Below are positions 6,804-11,249 of a stretch of DNA of 11,249 nt, piece by piece. This DNA is from JBOGEB01 sp050743125. GTDB lineage: Bacteria > Actinomycetota > Nitriliruptoria > Euzebyales > Egibacteraceae. A program made the translations under genes and the position numbers. Location: assembly GCA_050743125.1 (NCBI GenBank), contig JBOGEB010000145.1, positions 1 through 11,249 of the forward strand. The letters are read 5' to 3'. How positions within the stretch are numbered: position 1 is the stretch's first letter; the number at the start of each line of letters is the position of its first letter. The notes under the pieces were generated by a model. It did no database searches. It was not told the DNA's origin and was given only the letters and a program-made list of their open reading frames with translations.

Positions 6804-6915
6804 CACACCCTTCTCCTTTGTGTCCACGACAGGACTGGTCGACGTCGGCCCCAGCCGTAGCGGCTCTGGCTGCCGGTTCGTCTGGGGACAGAGCGTGACG
6901 CCGACCCCCCTGATA

Positions 6916-6935
6916 CATCGTGCAGGCCCACGATG
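6916..6935. promoter_or_regulatory. perfect 7-bp inverted repeat, candidate operator
   Basis: CATCGTG and CACGATG form a perfect dyad around a 6-bp centre CAGGCC. GAT and ATC outside extend it to about 10 bp per arm with one unpaired base. It lies about 120-140 bp upstream of the cofactor gene start on the minus strand. It may bind a dimeric repressor or fold as an RNA hairpin. It does not resemble the copper-sensor boxes I know (CopY or CsoR type). Confidence 0.4.
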
Positions 6936-6954
6936 ATCCCACGTCGATCCCACG
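6927..6954. repeat. three direct repeats of CCCACG with an exact 11-bp period
   Basis: CCCACG occurs at 6927-6932, 6938-6943 and 6949-6954; the last two copies share the longer unit GATCCCACG. The 11-bp period puts all copies on the same face of the helix. Short direct repeats of this period are the usual target layout of SARP-type activators and of some OmpR/PhoP-type response regulators in actinomycetes (established). Binding here, and control of the tyrosinase operon 130-160 bp downstream on the minus strand, is inference. Confidence 0.5.
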
Positions 6955-7103
6955 GTGACCAGGTACCCGTCGCAGGCGCAGGCGATCCGGACCCTCGCGC
7001 AACCTCGTCGCCGCTTCGCGTGTCGTAGTAATCAGACCAGGCCGAGAGGCTTGCCCGGTCCGCCGGCAGCCTGCCCGGGGTCTGCAGGCACCGAGCTGGA
7101 CCT

Positions 7104-7134
7104 GCCCCCGCCCCGATGCCCTCAGGGCGGGGGC
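7104..7134 (+). terminator. 10-bp GC hairpin upstream of the flavoprotein gene
   Basis: GCCCCCGCCC (7104-7113) pairs perfectly with GGGCGGGGGC (7125-7134) over an 11-nt loop, followed on the plus strand by GCTCCATTTCTCC, a weak T-rich stretch. This has the form of an intrinsic terminator, but no rightward gene lies upstream of it. It may block read-through from the divergent promoter region, end an unseen small RNA, or act in the leader of the flavoprotein gene if transcription starts upstream of it. Confidence 0.45.
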
Positions 7135-7172
7135 GCTCCATTTCTCCTGGGAGCGGCCTCGACCCCGTGGGG

Positions 7173-7178
7173 TACGGT
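7173..7178 (+). promoter_or_regulatory. candidate -10 box TACGGT for the flavoprotein gene
   Basis: TACGGT in the context GGTACGGTC fits the actinobacterial TANNNT -10 pattern and lies 31 bp before the GTG start, downstream of the hairpin. A -35 box at a proper distance is not evident. Confidence 0.3.
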
Positions 7179-7209
7179 CACGACGAGCGGCGAGAAGGAG
7201 GGGCAGCGC

Positions 7210-7737
7210 GTGGCGGCAGTCCTCTACGCGATCGCCTGTGCCGCCCCGCCGGCGCGCGACCTCGTGCAGCTCGTCGACCTCGCTCAGGCGCGTGGCTTCT
7301 TGGTCTGCGCGATCGCCACGCCGATGGCGCTGCGGTTCGTCGATGTCGCCACGCTCGAAGCCCGCACCGGCTACCCGGTGCGCAGCGACTACAAGCTGCC
7401 TGGCACCCCCGACGTGCTCCCACCCGCCGACGCGATGATCGTCGCCCCGGCGACGTTCAACACGATCAACAAATGGGCGGCCGGGATCAGCGACACCCTC
7501 GCGCTCGGGCTGCTCTGCGAGGCCCTCGGCCTCGAGCTGCCCATCGTCGCCCTGCCCTTCCTGAACGCCGCCCAAGCCCGGCACCCCGCGTTCGAGCCCA
7601 GCGTGGCCAAGCTGCGAAACGCCGGCGTGACCGTGATCTACGGTGGCTGTATGCCCCCACCCCATCCGCCGGGGACCGGAAGCGCGCGCCTGGGCGACTA
7701 CCCTTGGCACCTGGCACTGGATGCGCTCAGTCGGTGA
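7210..7737 (+). CDS. flavoprotein of the Dfp/EpiD (HFCD) fold, function unknown
   Basis: A 175-aa protein starting at GTG 7210, chosen for AAGGAG with 8-9 nt spacing. It has the flavin-binding fold shared by phosphopantothenoylcysteine decarboxylase (CoaC/Dfp), EpiD and related enzymes. Visible signs: ADAMIVAPATFNTINKWAAGISD (73-95) with PATFNT at the PASANT position that binds FMN, and PFLNAAQARHP (116-126) at the place of the PxMNxxMW substrate clamp, followed by LRNAGVTVIYG. The catalytic His that precedes the AD-AMIVAP strand in Cys decarboxylases (HIxLxxWAD in EpiD and Dfp) appears replaced in the segment GTPDVLPPAD, so decarboxylation is doubtful. There is no CoaB ligase domain. The final 11 bp overlap the end of cdd, tail to tail. 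The substrate is unknown; a prenyl-transferring or other FMN role is possible. Confidence 0.82.
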   Translation: MAAVLYAIACAAPPARDLVQLVDLAQARGFLVCAIATPMALRFVDVATLEARTGYPVRSDYKLPGTPDVLPPADAMIVAPATFNTINKWAAGISDTLALGLLCEALGLELPIVALPFLNAAQARHPAFEPSVAKLRNAGVTVIYGGCMPPPHPPGTGSARLGDYPWHLALDALSR

Positions 7738-8167
7738 GGCCCAGGCGGTGCGGGCCGAACGCGGCGGGCAACAGGTCGCGGGACAGGACGTAGCGGGCGC
7801 AGCCGCCGTCGGCGCCCGCGGCGATCACGTAGAGGTCAGGCGCAAACTCGAACAGCACCTGGCGGCAGATGCCGCAGGGCGGGCAAGGCCCGGAACCGTC
7901 CCCGACGACCGCGAGGGCGACGAGATCACGGACACCGCACGCCACCGCGGATCCGATGGCGACGCGCTCAGCGCACAGCGCGACCGCGTACGCGGCGTTC
8001 TCGACGTTCGCGCCGGTGAACACGCGGCCGTCGCCGCACAGGACGGCTGCGCCCACCCGGAAGCCCGAGTAGGGGGCATACGCCCCGGCCATGGCCCGGC
8101 GCGCGGCGGCGACGAGCGCGCCCTCCTCCCGCTCCCAGCCCCGCACCCCCGGCCGGACCGCCTCCAC
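7727..8167 (-). CDS. cdd: cytidine deaminase (homotetrameric type)
   Basis: A 146-aa zinc enzyme that deaminates cytidine and deoxycytidine to uridine and deoxyuridine in pyrimidine salvage. Motifs: AYAPYSGFRVGAAV (29-42) for substrate binding, TGANVENAAYAVALCAERVA (51-70) with zinc ligand C65 and catalytic Glu67, and CPPCGICRQ (95-103) with zinc ligands C95 and C98. Three Cys ligands and the length point to the tetrameric class. GTG 8167 lies 4 nt after the stop of the upstream corC-like gene, with only a weak GGGA upstream, so coupling is likely. A slightly later GTG start is possible. The Gly-Cys-rich C-terminal 25 residues are ordinary for actinomycetes. Confidence 0.95.
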   Translation of the reverse strand: MEAVRPGVRGWEREEGALVAAARRAMAGAYAPYSGFRVGAAVLCGDGRVFTGANVENAAYAVALCAERVAIGSAVACGVRDLVALAVVGDGSGPCPPCGICRQVLFEFAPDLYVIAAGADGGCARYVLSRDLLPAAFGPHRLGLTD

Positions 8168-8171
8168 AGAT

Positions 8172-9461
8172 TTACATCCCGTCGCCCGCGAGCGCGCTCG
8201 TGGAGTGACGCCGCTCGACGAGCACCGTCGCGATCCGCCGGCCCTTCACCCGCTCGGCGGTCAAGCGCAGCGCGTCGACCTCGACCTGCTCACCCGGGGC
8301 CGGGACGTGGCCGAGCAGCCCGAACAGCAGCCCGCCGACGGTGTCCCACTCCTCGTCGGGCAGATGGGTGTCGGCCAGCTCGTCCAGGTCGTCGACGGGC
8401 AACCGGGCATCGACGCGCCAGCGGTCGCCGTCGAGCCGCTCGACGAGGGCCTCCTCGTGGTCGTACTCGTCGACGATCTCGCCGACGATCTCCTCGAGGA
8501 TGTCCTCGATGGTCACCAGCCCGGCTGTCGTGCCGTACTCATCGACGACGATCGCGAGGTGGATCTGGCGGGCCTGCAGCTCGCGCAGGAGCTCGTCGAC
8601 CGGCTTCAGCTCCGGCACGAAGTAGGGCGGCCGGAGGAGGTCCTGCCACCCGACGTCCTCGCCGCCGGCGGTGTGGAGCCGGCGCAGCACGTCCTTGGCA
8701 TAGACGAGGCCGACGATCGTGTCGCGGTCCCCACGGTAGACGGGCAACCGGGTGTAGCCGGCGGACAGCAGAACCTCGATGACGTCGCGAAGGCTGTCGT
8801 CGGCCGAGACCATCACCATGTCCGGGCGTGGGACCATGATCTCGCGGACGACGGTGTCGCCGAGCTCGAAGATCGAGTGGATCATCGCCCGCTCCGACGA
8901 CTCGATGACCTCGTCGGACTCGGCGACGTCGATGAGCTCCCGCAGCGCGTCCTCGGTCACGAACGGGCCGGCGGGCAGCCCCTTGCCGGGCGCGATCACG
9001 TTGCCGGCCCGGATGAGCAGCCGCGCGAACGGCGACAGCGGCCTGGCGAACAGCGCCACCCATCGGGCCGTGCGGCGGGCGACCTGGTCGGTGCGCTGCA
9101 CCGCCAGCGTCCTGGGCGCGACGTCGGCGACGACGAACAGCGCCACGGCGCCGAGTACGCAGGCCGTCACGAACGCGAGCCCGCCGGTCAGGAAGCGGCC
9201 GGCGACGATCGTGAGCAGCACGACCGCGGCGACCTGCGTGACGATGACCAGCAGGGCGAGGATGTTCAGCGTCCGGGCGGGGTCACGCATCAGCGCGACG
9301 AGGCGCTGCGCTCCCGGCGCACCCTCCTCGGCGAGCTTCAGCGCCCGGTAGGGCGTCATCCGCGTCATCGCTACCCGGGCCGCCTCGAAGAACGCCGCGA
9401 GCAGCAGCAGGGCGAGCACAGCCACAAATGCGTACGCGTCGCTGGCGGTCAAGGCGGGCAT
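8172..9461 (-). CDS. CNNM/CorC-HlyC family membrane protein (DUF21, two CBS, CorC_HlyC)
   Basis: A 429-aa integral membrane protein often annotated as hemolysin or magnesium/cobalt transporter. The N-terminal DUF21/CNNM part has hydrophobic segments at about 8-28, 66-88 and 94-114 and the conserved FFEAARVAMTRM after the first one. A CBS pair follows (about 205-265, with REIMVPRPDMV and GLVYAKDVL; and 275-333, with IVVDEYGTTAGLVTIEDILE), then a C-terminal CorC_HlyC FAD-like domain (about 345-416). Members bind adenine nucleotides through the CBS pair, and several are linked to Mg2+ efflux; hemolysis is unlikely to be the role. The ATG shares one base with the ybeY stop (TGATG), so translation is coupled. 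Loss of a TM segment is not evident. Confidence 0.92.
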   Translation of the reverse strand: MPALTASDAYAFVAVLALLLLAAFFEAARVAMTRMTPYRALKLAEEGAPGAQRLVALMRDPARTLNILALLVIVTQVAAVVLLTIVAGRFLTGGLAFVTACVLGAVALFVVADVAPRTLAVQRTDQVARRTARWVALFARPLSPFARLLIRAGNVIAPGKGLPAGPFVTEDALRELIDVAESDEVIESSERAMIHSIFELGDTVVREIMVPRPDMVMVSADDSLRDVIEVLLSAGYTRLPVYRGDRDTIVGLVYAKDVLRRLHTAGGEDVGWQDLLRPPYFVPELKPVDELLRELQARQIHLAIVVDEYGTTAGLVTIEDILEEIVGEIVDEYDHEEALVERLDGDRWRVDARLPVDDLDELADTHLPDEEWDTVGGLLFGLLGHVPAPGEQVEVDALRLTAERVKGRRIATVLVERRHSTSALAGDGM

Positions 9462-9967
9462 CAGCGCCCCTCACCCTTCGCGATCCCCGCCCCCCGGCGC
9501 GCGCCGCCCTGCGCGCCGCCGTGCGCGCCGGCACCCCGAAAGCCCGCGAGCAGCTGGTCGGTCAGCCCGAACATCCGGTCGCGCTCGGTGGGCTCGGCGT
9601 GGTCGTAGCCGAGCAGGTGGAGGATGCCGTGGACGAGCAGGAGCTCCACCTCGGCCTCCAGCGACCCGCCGTCGTGGCGGGCCCGCGCGGCGGCGATCTC
9701 GGGGCAGAGCACGACGTCGCCGAGCAGCGCGGGCTCGTCGGGGCTGGTCTCGCCCGGGAGGTCGATCGGGAAGGCGAGCACGTCCGTGGGGCCCTGGACG
9801 CCCATGTGGCGGGCGTTGAGCTCGGCGATCACGTCAGGGTCGACGCAGAGGACCGACAGCTCCATCGCGTCGGGCACGCGCTGGTCGGCGAGCACGTACC
9901 GCGCCAGGCGCGCCAGGCGCTCCACGTTCAGCGGGCGAGCCTGCTCGTCGGCGACGTAGACCGTCAT
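9461..9967 (-). CDS. ybeY: endoribonuclease YbeY, rRNA maturation factor
   Basis: A 168-aa metalloprotein acting in 16S rRNA 3' end processing and ribosome quality control. The signature HGILHLLGYDH has the three zinc-binding His at 113, 117 and 123. TDVLAFP (61-67) and LGDVVLCPE (82-90) are the other conserved blocks. The last 25 or so residues form a Gly/Ala/Arg-rich tail that most family members lack. GGAG lies 7 nt upstream of ATG 9967. It sits between phoH and the corC-like gene, the usual order. Together with Era encoded downstream it points to a shared job in 30S maturation. Confidence 0.96.
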   Translation of the reverse strand: MTVYVADEQARPLNVERLARLARYVLADQRVPDAMELSVLCVDPDVIAELNARHMGVQGPTDVLAFPIDLPGETSPDEPALLGDVVLCPEIAAARARHDGGSLEAEVELLLVHGILHLLGYDHAEPTERDRMFGLTDQLLAGFRGAGAHGGAQGGARRGAGIAKGEGR

Positions 9968-10032
9968 CGCCCGGCTCCGCTGCGTTTCTCACCCTCGTCC
10001 ACCGGGGGCGTCCCCCGAGCCCCCTTGCTCAT
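9964..10032 (-). CDS. 22-codon mini-ORF bridging phoH and ybeY
   Basis: ATG 10032-10030 overlaps the phoH stop as ATGA; the frame reads MSKGARGTPPVDEGE and ends with SGAGR and a TGA that overlaps the ybeY start, again as ATGA. The end of the peptide (GAGR) repeats the end of PhoH (GAGR) because the 12-bp sequence GCCGGGCGATGA occurs at both places. It fills nearly the whole phoH-ybeY gap. It may carry ribosomes from phoH to ybeY by coupling, or be a trace of a local duplication. No family. Confidence 0.35.
   Translation of the reverse strand: MSKGARGTPPVDEGEKRSGAGR
10001..10023. other. G/C hairpin inside the phoH-ybeY gap
   Basis: GGGGGC and GCCCCC bracket a 9-nt loop (with an alternative GGGGG/CCCCC pairing over 3 nt) in the gap between phoH and ybeY. 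There is no T-tract on the minus strand, so it looks like a processing or pausing element rather than a full terminator, and it lies within the 22-codon mini-ORF. Confidence 0.3.
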
Positions 10033-11081
10033 CGCCCGGCCCCCGGAGCGGCCTGAGCCTCGTCGTGGCGGCCGTAGGCCTCGACGATCTCCTGCACGAT
10101 GCGGTGGCGGACGACGTCACGGCCGGTCAACTCGATGAACGCGACCCCGTCGATGCCCTGGAGGATCTCGCGCACGACGCGGAGGCCCGAATGGCGGCCG
10201 GCGGGCAGGTCGACCTGCGTGATGTCGCCGGTCACGACCGCCTTCGACCCGAACCCCAGCCGGGTCAGGAACATCTTCATCTGCTCCGCGGTCGTGTTCT
10301 GCGCCTCGTCCAGGACGATGAAGCTGTCGTTCAGCGTCCGTCCGCGCATGTACGCGAGCGGCGCGACCTCGATCGTGCCCCGCTCCATCAGCAGCGTGAG
10401 CTGCTCAGCGTCCATCATGTCATGAAGGGCGTCGAACAGGGGCCGCAGGTACGGGTCGATCTTCTCGTACAGCGTGCCGGGCAGGAACCCGAGCCGCTCG
10501 CCGGCCTCGACAGCCGGGCGGGTGAGGATGATCCGCGAGACCTCCTTGCGCCGCAGCGCGAGGACCGCCATCGCCATCGCCAGGTACGTCTTGCCGGTCC
10601 CGGCCGGGCCGATCCCGAACACCACGGTGTTCTGGCGGATCGCGTCGAGGTAGCGCTTCTGCCCCGCCGTCTTCGGCCGGATCGCACGGCCACGGTGGGT
10701 CAGGGCGGCGTCGGACAGCACCTCGGACGGGTTCGGGTGATCGGCATCCTGGACCATCGCGATCGAGGCGTTCACGTTCGCCTCGTCCAGGCCGTGGCCG
10801 AGGTCGAGCAGGCGGACCAACTCCTCGAACAGGTGGATGACCCTGCGGGCCTCCTCCTGCGGGCCGGTGACGGTGATCTCGTTCCCACGGACGAGGATGC
10901 CCACGTCAAACGCGCTCTCCACCAGCTTGAGCAGCTCGTCCCGCGATCCGAGGAGCGACACCATCGAGTGGTGCCCAGGGATACAGGTCTTGACTTGCGT
11001 CGTGCTCGCCAAGCGGTCGCTCTCACGCGCAGGGTTGAAAGTGGATGGCGTGATCGTACCCCCGGTTGCCCCGCCGGTCAT
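10029..11081 (-). CDS. phoH: PhoH-family ATPase
   Basis: A 350-aa cytoplasmic P-loop ATPase, usually linked to RNA metabolism through its constant linkage with ybeY. An N-terminal KH-like part (MVSLLGSRDELL to ITVTGPQEEA, about 40-80) precedes the PhoH domain: Walker A GPAGTGKT (158-165), ILTRPAVEAGERLGFLPG (185-202), MRGRTLNDSFIVLDEAQN (245-262, Walker B with DEAQ), and VVTGDITQVDLP (282-293). The start at ATG 11081 keeps the conserved segment IPGHHSM; the ribosome binding site is poor (AAAGAG next to the ATG), and TTG at residue 24 is an alternative. It begins the phoH-ybeY-corC-cdd run and lies only 18 bp after the preceding leftward gene. Confidence 0.96.
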   Translation of the reverse strand: MTGGATGGTITPSTFNPARESDRLASTTQVKTCIPGHHSMVSLLGSRDELLKLVESAFDVGILVRGNEITVTGPQEEARRVIHLFEELVRLLDLGHGLDEANVNASIAMVQDADHPNPSEVLSDAALTHRGRAIRPKTAGQKRYLDAIRQNTVVFGIGPAGTGKTYLAMAMAVLALRRKEVSRIILTRPAVEAGERLGFLPGTLYEKIDPYLRPLFDALHDMMDAEQLTLLMERGTIEVAPLAYMRGRTLNDSFIVLDEAQNTTAEQMKMFLTRLGFGSKAVVTGDITQVDLPAGRHSGLRVVREILQGIDGVAFIELTGRDVVRHRIVQEIVEAYGRHDEAQAAPGAGR

Positions 11082-11099
11082 CTCTTTGGGTCCGCGGCC

Positions 11100-11249
11100 T
11101 CAGTCGAGATGATAGGAGGCCGCCGGGGCGTTGGGAGGGGCGCCGTAGCCGGACGGCAGGTCGGGACATGTGCGCACGTACGGCCGGTCGGCGCCGACGA
11201 ATTGGCTCCACTCCTCTTGACGGAAATTGCGCTTGGCCAGCGTGCAGGC
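11100..11249 (-). CDS. C-terminal tail of a WD40/nSTAND-type protein (partial)
   Basis: Only the last 49 residues and the TGA are in the window; the gene continues past the right edge. The tail starts ACTLAKRNFRQEEWSQFVG, continues with RPYVRTCPDLPSG and ends APAASYHLD. The pattern A-C-x2-A-x-RN-x4-EW-x2-F, PY-x2-TC-x2-LP is typical of the C-terminal end of large actinobacterial WD40-repeat proteins and some AfsR-like or nSTAND ATPase regulators (from memory of such families). No repeat or ATPase domain is visible here, so the overall class is inferred. It precedes phoH on the same strand with an 18-bp gap. Confidence 0.68.
   Translation of the reverse strand, partial: ACTLAKRNFRQEEWSQFVGADRPYVRTCPDLPSGYGAPPNAPAASYHLD

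Larger units (their letters stand above)
6796..7209. other. 414-bp divergent intergenic region upstream of the tyrosinase operon and the flavoprotein gene
   Basis: This gap must hold the promoters of both divergent units. What can be seen is listed separately: an AAAGGAG near 6813-6819 (minus), a 20-bp dyad at 6916-6935, three 11-bp-spaced CCCACG iterons at 6927-6954, a GC hairpin at 7104-7134 and a possible -10 box at 7173-7178. The stretch 6960-7100 was read on both strands for tRNA, SRP RNA and common riboswitch cores without success. A minus-strand frame across 6803-7141 is open but has no protein-like character. Confidence 0.6.

Noticed and set aside
6955..7100. tRNA, SRP RNA or riboswitch in the divergent gap
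   Set aside because: No T-loop, no SRP GGTCC-GGAAGG apical loop and no cobalamin or other common aptamer core could be found by eye on either strand.
8091..9608. 505-codon plus-strand open frame opposite the corC-like gene and ybeY
   Set aside because: Low-complexity Asp/Arg/Gln-rich product mirroring well-identified genes; shadow frame.
1..11249. CRISPR arrays, insertion sequences, phage or integrase genes
   Set aside because: No regular spacer-repeat pattern, no transposase or integrase motif and no flanking target duplications were seen.

Overview
The window looks like a piece of an actinomycete (Actinomycetota) chromosome. It is GC-rich with strongly GC-biased third codon positions, it carries the tail of a WhiB-family regulator (an actinobacteria-specific family), and it has the conserved order phoH - ybeY - corC/hlyC - cdd ... 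era. Species or order cannot be named from the sequence alone.

Left part (1-2664): the 3' end of a whiB-like gene and a possible 72-residue Cys-rich ORF read rightward. They face a leftward tyrosyl-tRNA synthetase (468 aa) with HVGH and KMSKS signatures and unusual substitutions in the tyrosine-binding helix. Upstream of tyrS, on the same strand, are a 62-aa hypothetical ORF and, overlapping it by ATGA, a small gene that is readable only across two frame changes.

Middle (2665-6960): a 632-aa SEC-C zinc-motif protein reads rightward and overlaps the 3' end of the leftward era gene by 7 bp. Upstream of era lies a tight two-gene leftward operon: a caddie-like MelC1 cofactor protein and a tyrosinase (MelC2-like) with all six copper-ligand histidines. 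Neither has a visible export signal, so the pair is probably cytoplasmic.

The 414-bp divergent gap 6796-7209 separates this operon from a rightward flavoprotein gene. It holds three CCCACG iterons at an exact 11-bp period, an adjacent 20-bp dyad, and a 10-bp GC hairpin.

Right part (7210-11249): the flavoprotein (Dfp/EpiD fold) overlaps convergently the 3' end of cdd. The leftward cluster phoH > ybeY > corC/hlyC > cdd is tightly packed (overlaps or gaps of a few bases), with a 22-codon mini-ORF joined by ATGA overlaps at both ends between phoH and ybeY. The window ends in the C-terminal tail of a leftward protein of the WD40/nSTAND type.

The phoH-ybeY-corC-cdd-era set is housekeeping: ribosome and RNA maturation, pyrimidine salvage and a membrane CBS protein. 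The flavoprotein and the tyrosinase pair sit as accessory genes inside this otherwise conserved run, between cdd and era, and are the most promising part of the window. No CRISPR array, tRNA, rRNA, insertion sequence or phage gene was seen.
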